A stretch of 9,265 bases of DNA from Mucilaginibacter sp. (GTDB lineage: Bacteria > Bacteroidota > Bacteroidia > Sphingobacteriales > Sphingobacteriaceae). Numbering within the stretch: position 1 is the first letter of the stretch; every line of letters starts with the position of its first letter. Of this stretch, positions 1 through 6,795 are shown in pieces. The notes under the pieces were generated by a model, which worked only from the letters and a program-made list of their open reading frames with translations, did not search any database and was not told the DNA's origin. The stretch lies in contig JACMRC010000396.1 in the NCBI GenBank assembly GCA_014376655.1, forward strand, positions 1 to 9,265, read 5' to 3'. A program made the translations under genes and the position numbers.

Positions 1-108
1 GCAGAATCGCACCCGCTTTTATATGATTTACTTATACGGTCACTTAATATTTACCGTGAACTTAAACCCAATGGTATTTTAAAAACTAAAATTTGGGGTG
101 TTTATTAA
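1..108 (+). CDS. C-terminal end of an unidentified protein (5' partial)
   Basis: Frame 1 is open from the first base of the window to a TAA at 106-108. It encodes 35 residues, beginning AESHPLLYDLL and ending KTKIWGVY. The composition (mixed hydrophobic and charged, with a short helix-like LLYDLLIRSLNIYREL stretch) and the clean stop 38 nt before the convergent decarboxylase end fit the tail of a real gene. The piece is too short to place in a family, so no function is proposed. It could also be a chance open frame, since 35 codons without a stop is not rare. Confidence 0.5.
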   Translation, partial: AESHPLLYDLLIRSLNIYRELKPNGILKTKIWGVY

Positions 109-146
109 CGATTACTTGATGTCGGTAAAATAATCTATCACATTAC

Positions 147-1979
147 TTAAATGAAACCGTGTAGTACCCCACCAACTTCCCCCATCATATCCACCATCTT
201 CTCCACCTCCGGGTCCTTAACCAATACAGGTGCATGGTGTGGTTTTATCCGTGCGTCTATGATCAATGGCCCATAGCAGCCCCAGTGTTTATGCTCGGTA
301 AACTCGTTTATCCCATAAATATCGTGCGATGGGTTACTACGGGTAAAGGTTATCCAAACAAAGTTGTTAATGTTCTCGGCTGTGAAAGCGGCATCGTCAC
401 ATAATACCATAAGCGGGATACCCGACAGATCGACCTCGGCAAAATGCTCTTGTAAAAACTCCAGCATCATGGGTATATCACTGGTGCGGATATTTTGCGG
501 TACTTCTACAGCCAATATACCCGGCATTGCCATTTGATATTTAACAAATGGCTTGGGCAAGGTAAATCCGGCGGGTACATCGGCCCATAATTCTCTTTTT
601 ATATCTCCCGCAACTGTAACTGCCACTTTACTGCCCGAGTTTAATCCGCTGCCGCTATAATCAAGCGTATCAATAGTAGTGCGGGTATGGAAATGCAGGT
701 CGCGGGTTAGGTCAATGCGTTGTAGTATATGCGTAAGGAACGGGGCGATATCATTTACATTCAAATTCGGATCATCCTCCTGCGCGGCTATAAATAAGTA
801 TTTGGCAAGGCTTAGCTGGTTCTTTCCTAATATATGGTTGGCAATAGTTAATATTTCCTGCGGCTTGCGTTCCTTTATATAAGGCGTATAACGCTCGCTG
901 CCGATAGCAAACAACAACGGGTGTACACCGGCAGCATCAACCGCGTTAACGGCGTGTAGGCCCGGGATCTCCTGCGGCAGGGCAGATCCGGTTAGCTCAT
1001 GGATCAAAGCGCCAAAGCTGGTATCTTCCTGCGGCGGGCGGCCCACTACAGTAAACGACCAGATAGCATCTTTACGGTGATACACATTATGCACCTTCAA
1101 CAACGGGAACGGATGCGCCAGGCTATAATAACCCAAATGATCGCCAAAGGGTCCTTCTGATTTATTCTCATGGGGCTCAACTGTTCCGGTGATGATAAAG
1201 TCGGCATCTGTAGAAATACAAAACCCCTCATCATCATAAAAATAACGGAACCGGCGGTTACCCAATGCGCCGGCGAAAGTCGCTTCTGAAAGCCCCTCAG
1301 GCAGCGGCATTACAGCAGCTACGGGGTGTGATGGCGGGCCGCCTACAAATATACTCACCTTTAAAGGCTGCCCCTTTGCATTGGCTTTGGTTTGATGTAC
1401 ACCAATACCGCGGTGCAATTGATAGTGCAGACCTATCTCTTTATTTAATATATAGTCATTACCGGCCATTTGGATGCGGTACATGCCCAGGTTAGCGTTC
1501 ATTACGCCGGGCTTGTCGCTATCTTCGGTATAAACCTGCGGCATGGTAACAAACGGACCACCATCCTTGGGCCAGTTTACAATTTGCGGCAGGTCGCTTA
1601 TATTACATTTACTGAAGTTAGATATACTCCCGCTTTTCATAGGCAAAGCCGATAGTGCGGTAAGCGCCACATTAGCATATTTAAACGGGTGCTTGATGGC
1701 TTGCATCGGGTCGGTTTTTACATCAACCAATGTTTTAACCTTATCCAGCGAATCGCGAAAAATAAATTTAGATCGCTCCAACGTGCCGAACAGGTTTGAT
1801 ACAGCCGGGAATTTACTACCCTTTACGTTTTCGAATAATATGGCCGGCCCGCCTTTTTCAAATACCCGCAGATGAATCTGCGCCATTTGCAGGTATGGGT
1901 CTACCTCTTCTTTTATACGTATTAAATGACCATGTTTTTCAAGGTCGGTAATGCAGGCTTGTAAACTTTGGTAACCCAT
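147..1979 (-). CDS. UbiD-family prFMN-dependent decarboxylase
   Basis: This 610-residue protein belongs to the UbiD family, cytosolic enzymes that (de)carboxylate aromatic or unsaturated acids using prenylated FMN made by a UbiX partner. Family landmarks are visible in order. The metal/cofactor segment reads NANLGMYRIQ at residues 161-170 (Asn and Arg168), and the HR pair is at 189-190. A SEGPFGDHLGYY block at 274-285 supplies the conserved Glu275, and a PQEIPG segment near 335-340 corresponds to the conserved PEI region of the active site. The length exceeds E. coli UbiD (about 500 residues) and resembles the longer form seen in Bacteroidota. Such proteins are often annotated as menaquinone-biosynthesis decarboxylases, but the substrate cannot be read from the sequence. 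No ubiX or menaquinone gene is adjacent. The gene appears monocistronic, starts at ATG 1979, and has a repeat-filled 5' leader. The family is sure; the substrate is unknown. Confidence 0.93.
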   Translation of the reverse strand: MGYQSLQACITDLEKHGHLIRIKEEVDPYLQMAQIHLRVFEKGGPAILFENVKGSKFPAVSNLFGTLERSKFIFRDSLDKVKTLVDVKTDPMQAIKHPFKYANVALTALSALPMKSGSISNFSKCNISDLPQIVNWPKDGGPFVTMPQVYTEDSDKPGVMNANLGMYRIQMAGNDYILNKEIGLHYQLHRGIGVHQTKANAKGQPLKVSIFVGGPPSHPVAAVMPLPEGLSEATFAGALGNRRFRYFYDDEGFCISTDADFIITGTVEPHENKSEGPFGDHLGYYSLAHPFPLLKVHNVYHRKDAIWSFTVVGRPPQEDTSFGALIHELTGSALPQEIPGLHAVNAVDAAGVHPLLFAIGSERYTPYIKERKPQEILTIANHILGKNQLSLAKYLFIAAQEDDPNLNVNDIAPFLTHILQRIDLTRDLHFHTRTTIDTLDYSGSGLNSGSKVAVTVAGDIKRELWADVPAGFTLPKPFVKYQMAMPGILAVEVPQNIRTSDIPMMLEFLQEHFAEVDLSGIPLMVLCDDAAFTAENINNFVWITFTRSNPSHDIYGINEFTEHKHWGCYGPLIIDARIKPHHAPVLVKDPEVEKMVDMMGEVGGVLHGFI

Positions 1980-1998
1980 AGATTTTTAAACTCCCTTT

Positions 1999-2078
1999 TG
2001 TCATTTAGAACGTTAGTGAGAAATCTATACACACCCTCACATATATGTATAGATTTCTCGCTATCGCTCGAAATGACA
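1999..2078. repeat. Long imperfect inverted repeat, 33-nt arms (REP-like)
   Basis: The left arm (1999-2031) and right arm (2046-2078) are reverse complements at 29 of 33 positions, with a 14-nt loop. The outer ends read TGTCATTT/AAATGACA and the inner part pairs GAGAAATCTATACA with TGTATAGATTTCTC. Arm sequence and size resemble the dispersed palindromic elements common in Bacteroidota genomes, though copy number cannot be judged from one window. It begins 19 nt upstream of the decarboxylase start codon, so it would form a strong hairpin in that gene's leader. On the + strand it is followed by CCTTTTT, but no + strand gene precedes it, so I do not call it a terminator. Confidence 0.85.
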
Positions 2079-2093
2079 CCTTTTTAATTGTGG

Positions 2094-2101
2094 CAAATGT
2101 A
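2094..2101 (-). promoter_or_regulatory. Candidate Bacteroidota -7 box for the decarboxylase
   Basis: Read on the - strand this is TACATTTG, a perfect match to the Bacteroidota -7 consensus TAnnTTTG, about 115 nt upstream of the decarboxylase ATG. A TTG lies about 25 nt further upstream, slightly farther than the usual -33/-7 spacing. If used, the transcript leader would contain the whole inverted repeat at 1999-2078. An 8-nt match with two free positions can arise by chance, so confidence is limited. Confidence 0.3.
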
Positions 2102-2111
2102 CAAAAGGCAT

Positions 2112-2188
2112 TTTAATGTAGCGGAGCAATACTTTGCGTCTGCGGCCGTAATGTTTATTGACGCAAAGTATTGCGTCGCTACATTAAA
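2112..2188. repeat. Second inverted repeat, 29-nt arms around a 19-nt loop
   Basis: Arms 2112-2140 and 2160-2188 pair at 27 of 29 positions. Their core is GCAATACTTTGCGTC against GACGCAAAGTATTGC, with outer ends TTTAATGTAGC and GCTACATTAAA. The two mismatches are adjacent. The sequence is unrelated to the neighbouring repeat at 1999-2078. The right arm ends 24 nt before the ATG of the MntA-like gene, so the hairpin may influence that gene's expression. A shorter stretch with a similar core occurs at 2838-2854 on the other side of the toxin-antitoxin pair. Confidence 0.85.
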
Positions 2189-2212
2189 TATTTTGCCTAA
2201 CTTTATAATATC

Positions 2213-2536
2213 ATGAATCAGGCCGATCTATATTCAAAAACCTTTGTTGCTATGTGCAAAGCTCATAAGGTTAAAGAATTATACCTTTTTGGTTCGGCTG
2301 TAAATGGAAACTTTACAGACAAAAGCGACCTCGACGTTTTGGTTGAGGTAGATGAGTCGGATCCGCTAATTCGGGGTGAATTATTACTTTCCCTCTGGAA
2401 TGAATTAGAACTTTACAGTGATAGAAAAGTAGACCTGTTAACACCTTCTTCCTTAAGAAACCCATATCTTATAGAAAGCATAAATAATACAAAGCGCTTA
2501 ATTTACGATGGATCGAAAGAAGAAGTATTACGATGA
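2213..2536 (+). CDS. mntA: MntA-type minimal nucleotidyltransferase antitoxin
   Basis: This 107-residue protein is a minimal nucleotidyltransferase (MNT, DNA polymerase beta fold). In characterised MntA/HepT systems, MntA transfers AMP from ATP to a tyrosine of the HEPN toxin and silences it. The signature GSX10DXD is exact: Gly27-Ser28, ten residues, then Asp39-Leu40-Asp41. A third acidic residue, Asp74, sits in RKVDLLT where the family carries the last metal ligand. The N-terminal helix and the length are normal for the family, and no residue looks broken. The last 29 nt overlap the start of the HepT-like gene, as expected for a coupled pair. The ATG at 2213 follows the inverted repeat directly; no clear ribosome-binding site is seen, which is usual for the phylum. 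Because the partner toxin is frameshifted, this may now be an orphan antitoxin. Confidence 0.88.
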   Translation: MNQADLYSKTFVAMCKAHKVKELYLFGSAVNGNFTDKSDLDVLVEVDESDPLIRGELLLSLWNELELYSDRKVDLLTPSSLRNPYLIESINNTKRLIYDGSKEEVLR

Positions 2537-2841
2537 TATCGTTTTCGCCATCTCATTAATTGATGAATTTCTTGGCGATATAAATCTATTCTCGCAACCA
2601 GGCTGACCGCAAAACCAAAAGTGCTGTAGAAAGACAGCTTGCTATAATTGGCGAAGCAATTAAAAAAATCAAAGAGATAGATGGCAACGAACTCATCAGT
2701 TATCATTCAAGCATAATAGGCTTCAGAAACATATTGGTACACTCGTACGATAGCATTAATGATGAAATGGTATGGGCTATAATTAAAAAACATCTTGAGC
2801 CTTTAAGAGCCGAGGTAACAGAGAAATTAAAAAATGAGTAG
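2508..2841 (+). pseudogene. hepT: HepT-like HEPN RNase toxin, frameshifted
   Basis: An ATG at 2508, inside the end of the MntA gene, begins MDRKKKYYDDIVFAIS and reads 32 codons to a TGA at 2604-2606. From 2599 the next frame continues as QADRKTKSAVERQLAIIGEA and runs to a TAG at 2839-2841. Joined, the two parts give about 111 residues, the normal HepT length, with the HEPN four-helix pattern. The RNase motif RX4HXY is intact in the second part as RNILVHSY (2725-2748): Arg, His, and the Tyr that MntA adenylylates. The family usually has Phe-X-X-Tyr before the Asp-X-Lys-Thr segment. Here FSQ is followed by a lone C and then CAG, which fits loss of two bases from a tyrosine codon near 2598. As written, the toxin is truncated before its active site. 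A sequencing error is possible. Confidence 0.82.
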
Positions 2842-2854
2842 AGACGCAATGCGT
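2838..2854. repeat. Partial copy resembling the 2112-2188 repeat core
   Basis: GTAGAGACGCAATGCGT overlaps the hepT stop codon. It resembles one arm of the upstream inverted repeat (GTAGCGACGCAATACTTTGCGT) with a substitution and a missing ACTT. It is too short for certainty, but it puts the same core sequence on both sides of the toxin-antitoxin pair. Confidence 0.4.
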
Positions 2855-2894
2855 TTATTCCCGACCAAATCCATAGATAAACATTAAACAACGC

Positions 2895-2924
2895 CCCTAA
2901 AAAAAGTTATTATTACTTTTAGGG
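2895..2924 (+). terminator. Hairpin between the hepT remnant and the exporter gene
   Basis: CCCTAAAA at 2895-2902 pairs with TTTTAGGG at 2917-2924, and an alternative pairing extends through AAAAGT/ACTTTT with a small bulge. It lies after the hepT stop and 22 nt before the exporter ATG. There is no clean T-run after the stem, so it could be a weak terminator for the toxin-antitoxin operon or a leader structure of the exporter gene. Confidence 0.4.
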
Positions 2925-2945
2925 CCTAAACGTTTTGTGTTTAAT

Positions 2946-3782
2946 ATGTCGGTAATCGAGCTTACTATTATTATACTCATCGGCTCGTATTTCGCGGGTC
3001 TGCTTGGTTCACTAACCGGCTTGGGTGGTGGCTTTATAATTATCCCCCTGCTTACCCTTGTGCTGCATGTTGATATCCATTATGCTATAGGCGCGTCCTT
3101 AATTTCAGTTATCGCCACGTCTTCCGGCTCGGCAGCAGCTTATGTAAAAGAGGGAATTACCAATATGCGATTAGGCATGTTTTTAGAAATTGCCACTACT
3201 GCCGGCGCAATGGCAGGTGCAATACTGGCCATATATACCTCTACACATTATATAGCCATATTATTTGGGCTGATACTGATATCATCGGCTGTGCTGTCGC
3301 TGTACGAGAAAAAAGAGCACATAGTAAAACACACCAGTTATTTAGGCGAAAAACTTAAACTAAACAACAGCTACCCTACGGCCGATGGCGTGGTAGAATA
3401 TAGCGTAACTAACGTAGTCGGCGGTTTCTTCATGATGCTTTTTGCAGGGCTGATATCGGGCTTGTTAGGCATTGGCTCGGGCGCTTTAAAAGTTGTGGCA
3501 ATGGATGGATTAATGCGCATACCCTTTAAAGTATCAACTACTACCAGCAACTTTATGATAGGTGTAACCGCCGCTGCAAGCGCGGTTGTTTACCTGCAGC
3601 GGGGATATATTGACCCGGGGCTATCCATGCCCGTAGTAATTGGGGTTTTACTTGGTGCCATGACGGGTTCAAAAATATTGGTAAACAGCACATCATCTAA
3701 ATGGGTTAGGGTAACGTTTTCTGTAGTAGTAGGCGCTATAGCCGTACAGATGATATATAATGGCATAATAGGTAAAGTATAA
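2946..3782 (+). CDS. TauE/SafE-family membrane exporter
   Basis: This is an inner-membrane protein of 278 residues in the TauE/SafE family, whose characterised members export sulfite, sulfoacetate and related anions. The family's internal duplication is plain. AGLLGSLTGLGGG (17-29) with a later IGASLISVIATSS segment is echoed by AGLISGLLGIGSG (167-179) and KVSTTTSNFMIG. Each half then has a GAMAG or GAMTG segment, near 87 and 237. About eight hydrophobic segments are visible, split by a polar loop around 119-155 that contains EKKEHIVKH. I prefer ATG 2946 over the in-frame GTG at 2937, because the ATG gives a normal short N-terminus directly before the first membrane helix. The gene abuts a DUF1634 gene with no spacer, a pairing seen repeatedly in bacteria. 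Substrate not determined; no sulfur-metabolism gene is nearby. Confidence 0.88.
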   Translation: MSVIELTIIILIGSYFAGLLGSLTGLGGGFIIIPLLTLVLHVDIHYAIGASLISVIATSSGSAAAYVKEGITNMRLGMFLEIATTAGAMAGAILAIYTSTHYIAILFGLILISSAVLSLYEKKEHIVKHTSYLGEKLKLNNSYPTADGVVEYSVTNVVGGFFMMLFAGLISGLLGIGSGALKVVAMDGLMRIPFKVSTTTSNFMIGVTAAASAVVYLQRGYIDPGLSMPVVIGVLLGAMTGSKILVNSTSSKWVRVTFSVVVGAIAVQMIYNGIIGKV

Positions 3783-4160
3783 ATGGCAAACTTAAAAGAC
3801 ACCGACATTAAAACAGCAATTGGCTGGGTCCTCAGGATAGGGGTACTTGGTTCTATAGCTATTGTATTGTTTGGCGGGATAATATACATCTATCGCCATG
3901 GGCATACGGTGCCCAATTACCAAACTTTTACCGGCGTGCCTGATTTTGTGCAACCAGGCGGTATAATAAACGGAATACTAACCTTTAGGGGCAGGGCAAT
4001 TATACAAGCCGGTATTATTTTGCTGATAGCTACGCCCATAATAAGAGTCGTATTTTCGGCAATAGGGTTTATAATTGAGAAAGATTACCTGTATGTTGGT
4101 ATTACAGTATCAGTGCTGCTTATTATTTTTATAAGCATGCTTAGCGGGCACGCCGGTTAG
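3783..4160 (+). CDS. DUF1634 small membrane protein, exporter partner
   Basis: This 125-residue protein has three predicted membrane helices, at about 13-37, 72-95 and 102-121. Between the first two is a soluble loop with YRHGHTVPNYQTFTGVP. The RGRAIIQAGIILLIATPIIRV segment and the YLYVGITVSVLL helix match the DUF1634 pattern. Such proteins usually sit beside TauE/SafE exporters. Here the ATG follows the exporter's TAA immediately (TAAATG), so translation is very probably coupled and the two products may act together in the inner membrane. Its biochemical role is not established in the family; an accessory subunit is an inference. The 3' end overlaps the stop of the convergent barrel gene by 4 nt. 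Confidence 0.85.
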   Translation: MANLKDTDIKTAIGWVLRIGVLGSIAIVLFGGIIYIYRHGHTVPNYQTFTGVPDFVQPGGIINGILTFRGRAIIQAGIILLIATPIIRVVFSAIGFIIEKDYLYVGITVSVLLIIFISMLSGHAG

Positions 4161-6610
4161 TTAAGCCCTCCGCCGGCAACTCCACCTGCCCTTCCTTGCT
4201 CTTCTTCGTTTGCAACCTTATGCTTCATTATTCCTTTTAAAGAAATATTACCAAAACGATAAGTAAAAGAAAATTTCACTGTTTGAGTCTCTACTTTATT
4301 ATAAATACTCATATTAATGTTTTGGTAATTAATAGTGCCGCGGTCTCTGTAAGTGTTAAATATATCGTTTACCGTTAAAGCTATTTTCCCCTTTTTATCA
4401 AATATCTGCTTGCCAATTGCGGCAGTAACTCTATACATTGATTTGTTTTGAGTGATGATATAGTAATTAGGTGATTCGTATTTGCCTGAAAGTTCTGCGG
4501 TGAGCGAATTTGAAATTCTGAAAGTTTGTTTGCTTGTAAAAGCAATATCCTGCGTTCCCTTGTCCAGGTAATTGCTCTGCGGGCTCGAATAAGCTTTAAT
4601 TCGCTGATAGGACGCATCCAACGTAAAATCAGCTGTCCACCAATTATTAATTACTACTGGCGCAATAACTTTGATTCCTAAAGTAGAATAAGTACCGAAA
4701 TTGGTTTTGGTATTTATGTTTACTTTAGAAGTATCATCTTGCATATAATTTACAAAGTCATAAAAATTAGTTGTCTCAGAACCATACAGTGTAGTGATAA
4801 GCGCATTATTATACTTATACGCTATTTCTATCTTATTAATATATTGAGGCAGCAGGCTTGGGTTTCCTTTACGATAATCATATAGATCCACATAGTATAA
4901 AAATGGGTTTACATCATCATAATCTGCTCTGGAAACACCCCTACTAAAACCAATACTAATTTCATTCTTTCCTCCAGCCTGGTAATCTAATTGAAGCGTT
5001 GGAAACAAACCTATATAATTCCTTTTAAGCGACTTCATCATAGTTACTGAGTTTGCTTCAGAGATTGTTTGCTCGGCGCGTAACCCTGCAGATATAGTTA
5101 ACTTACCTATTTCAGTGTTATAATTTACATACGCGGAGTTGATGTTCTCCGTATAAATAAACGTGTTGCTAAATTGCGCGGCACTGGTATATATCCCACC
5201 AATCTTTGGCCCAAATTCAAGTATATTGTTGCTTGTACTTTTACTGTATTTTATACCGGCCTCTAAATAGGATAATTTTGAAAGCGGATTAACATAATCA
5301 ACCTTCGCGGTCCAAATTTTAGTATTAGCAGGCGATAAGTTTTGCAGGTCCAGGTCTGGCCTGTATTTTACACCAGCAGGGGTAAAAAATTTATTATATA
5401 TATACTCTGTATTAGGGCGGTCAATGTTGTTAAATACCAAATCAGCAGCAATGGATTCGCCTTTTTTATTTAATTTTCCGGTATAATTAATATCGTAACT
5501 AAGGTTAGTTCTTCCCCGGCTTGTTTCTGTAGTGGTTGATATAATAGAATCAAGTTTACCTTGATTAGCTATACTTAATAAATTATTTTTATCAATGTTA
5601 TAATTATAAATTGTACCACTTATTAAAACACCAATAGTATGATTTGCGCTTATGGCAAAATCAGTGCCCAGCCTAAATGTGTGGCTTTTTCTTAAAATAT
5701 TTGAATTATAAGTACTGGCATATCTGCTTAAAACATTATTAAAATTAATTAAACGATCATTTGTAAAATCATGAAAGGTTTTATCCTCGATATAGTTATA
5801 ATTACCAAAAATATTAATGGGCCCCATGCGGTTATTAAAATCTAACCCGCCATTGGCTTTATAAAATTTCCCAAAACCGGTACCCGAGTTCAGGGTAAAG
5901 TTGGTGCCTGCACTTGTTCCTTTTTTTAATTTTATATTAATTATACCTCCGGCTGCAGCTTCGTATTTTGATGAAGGGCGGGTAATTAATTCCATTTGAT
6001 CTATTGATGCCCCCGGGATGGTTTGCAAATAATCTGTAACGGCCTGGCCTGTTTCATTTATGGGTTTACCATCAATAGTTACCAAAGCACCCTGCCTGCC
6101 TATAAGGCTATAACCACCATTTTTATCGCCGTTTACACCGGGTGCGTCATTTAAATTTTCTGCAGCGGTTTTGCTTTGAGCAGATATACTGCTTTGAATG
6201 TTTAGAACTATTTTACCAGGTCTGGCCTCTATAAACGATCGTTGGGCAGTAACAGTAACTTCTTTTATCTGCGCACTGTTAGTCATTATTGTAATGCCTT
6301 TAATAGCAATATCTTTACCAGGCTCTATTAAATACGGTCCAGAATATAAGGTGTAATATCCTATATCACTTATCAGCAACAGATACTTGCCGGGTACTGC
6401 ATTAAACTTAAATAAACCATTTTCATCACAAAGGGTTGATTTCAGAATTGATGAGTCGGCAGCAGCCAATAAAATAACAGTAGCTGCTTCTGCAGCTACA
6501 TGCTTTTCATCAGTAACTTTACCGTGTATGCCTGAATATGATTGTGCATAGGAATAGGAATATGCACCTAATAAGAATGCTGTTAAAAGGCATCCCGTTA
6601 AAAACTTCAT
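4157..6610 (-). CDS. Outer-membrane beta-barrel protein (TonB-dependent-receptor type)
   Basis: This is an 817-residue outer-membrane protein. A signal peptide covers residues 1-22, with likely cleavage at SYA|QS. A carboxypeptidase-regulatory-like Ig-type domain follows (about 27-110, with GKVTDEK at the start and FKFNAVPGKYLLLISDIGY inside). Next comes a plug domain (about 115-230, with VTVTAQR, LVTIDGKPI and RPSSKYEAAAGGIINIKLKK), then a barrel of alternating aromatic strands to about 785. The last strand reads TVKFSFTYRFG, followed by a charged then Gly-rich tail ending GGVAGGGLN. This layout fits the Bacteroidota outer-membrane beta-barrel family related to TonB receptors but distinct from SusC. 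There is no SusD-like lipoprotein or sigma/anti-sigma pair nearby, so the ligand is unknown and polysaccharide import is not supported. It is divergent from the hydrolase gene, and its stop overlaps DUF1634. Confidence 0.9.
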   Translation of the reverse strand: MKFLTGCLLTAFLLGAYSYSYAQSYSGIHGKVTDEKHVAAEAATVILLAAADSSILKSTLCDENGLFKFNAVPGKYLLLISDIGYYTLYSGPYLIEPGKDIAIKGITIMTNSAQIKEVTVTAQRSFIEARPGKIVLNIQSSISAQSKTAAENLNDAPGVNGDKNGGYSLIGRQGALVTIDGKPINETGQAVTDYLQTIPGASIDQMELITRPSSKYEAAAGGIINIKLKKGTSAGTNFTLNSGTGFGKFYKANGGLDFNNRMGPINIFGNYNYIEDKTFHDFTNDRLINFNNVLSRYASTYNSNILRKSHTFRLGTDFAISANHTIGVLISGTIYNYNIDKNNLLSIANQGKLDSIISTTTETSRGRTNLSYDINYTGKLNKKGESIAADLVFNNIDRPNTEYIYNKFFTPAGVKYRPDLDLQNLSPANTKIWTAKVDYVNPLSKLSYLEAGIKYSKSTSNNILEFGPKIGGIYTSAAQFSNTFIYTENINSAYVNYNTEIGKLTISAGLRAEQTISEANSVTMMKSLKRNYIGLFPTLQLDYQAGGKNEISIGFSRGVSRADYDDVNPFLYYVDLYDYRKGNPSLLPQYINKIEIAYKYNNALITTLYGSETTNFYDFVNYMQDDTSKVNINTKTNFGTYSTLGIKVIAPVVINNWWTADFTLDASYQRIKAYSSPQSNYLDKGTQDIAFTSKQTFRISNSLTAELSGKYESPNYYIITQNKSMYRVTAAIGKQIFDKKGKIALTVNDIFNTYRDRGTINYQNINMSIYNKVETQTVKFSFTYRFGNISLKGIMKHKVANEEEQGRAGGVAGGGLN

Positions 6611-6663
6611 TAATGTATTATCAGTTAATGTAATAAACCATAAATATGCTTATAAATAGCTAA

Positions 6664-6704
6664 TTAATAACCTTTTTACGGTTTTTTTTTATAAAAGTTA
6701 TTAA
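6664..6704. promoter_or_regulatory. Inverted repeat with a T-tract in the divergent gap
   Basis: TTAATAACCTTTT (6664-6676) pairs with AAAAGTTATTAA (6693-6704), with one bulged C. The loop contains a run of nine or more T (6682-6690). It lies in the 185-nt gap between the divergent barrel and hydrolase genes, so it could be an operator or a leader hairpin. The region is very AT-rich, which makes such pairings easy to find by chance. I found no confident -7 box for either gene here. Confidence 0.3.
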
Positions 6705-6750
6705 CTACGTATTATATAAGTGTGATTTTAAAAACAATTGCCCGATTTTT

Positions 6751-6769
6751 ATTAATTTTCGAAATTAAT
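6751..6769. promoter_or_regulatory. AT-rich palindrome upstream of the hydrolase gene
   Basis: ATTAATTT (6751-6758) and AAATTAAT (6762-6769) are perfect 8-nt arms around TCG, centred 36 nt before the hydrolase ATG. The spacing and symmetry suit a dimeric regulator site, but the AT-rich context lowers its weight. Confidence 0.25.
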
Positions 6770-6795
6770 ATTATTACCATTTTTTACACGAATAG

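Noticed and set aside
111..135. GATTA/TAATC pairing between the first partial gene and the decarboxylase as a bidirectional terminator.
   Set aside because: A 5-bp AT-rich stem with a long loop and no T-run is expected by chance.
2198..2205. TAACTTTA as a -7 promoter box for mntA.
   Set aside because: It misses the final G and lies only about 8 nt before the ATG, leaving almost no leader; a leaderless transcript is possible but unsupported.
2937..2948. GTG at 2937 as the exporter start codon.
   Set aside because: It only adds Val/Met-Phe-Asn before an in-frame ATG at 2946 that fits the usual short N-terminus; nothing upstream favours the GTG.
147..3782. The decarboxylase and TauE exporter as one sulfur or aromatic-acid pathway.
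   Set aside because: They are on opposite strands, separated by a toxin-antitoxin pair and repeats, and nothing in either sequence links their substrates.
6589..6610. LTGC near the N-terminus of the barrel protein as a lipobox.
   Set aside because: Cys7 comes before the hydrophobic core of the signal, and a good signal peptidase I site (SYA|QS) follows at residue 22, so it is not a lipoprotein.
4157..6610. SusC-type polysaccharide-utilisation locus.
   Set aside because: No SusD-like gene, glycoside hydrolase or sigma/anti-sigma regulator is in the window, and the barrel looks like the shorter non-SusC family.
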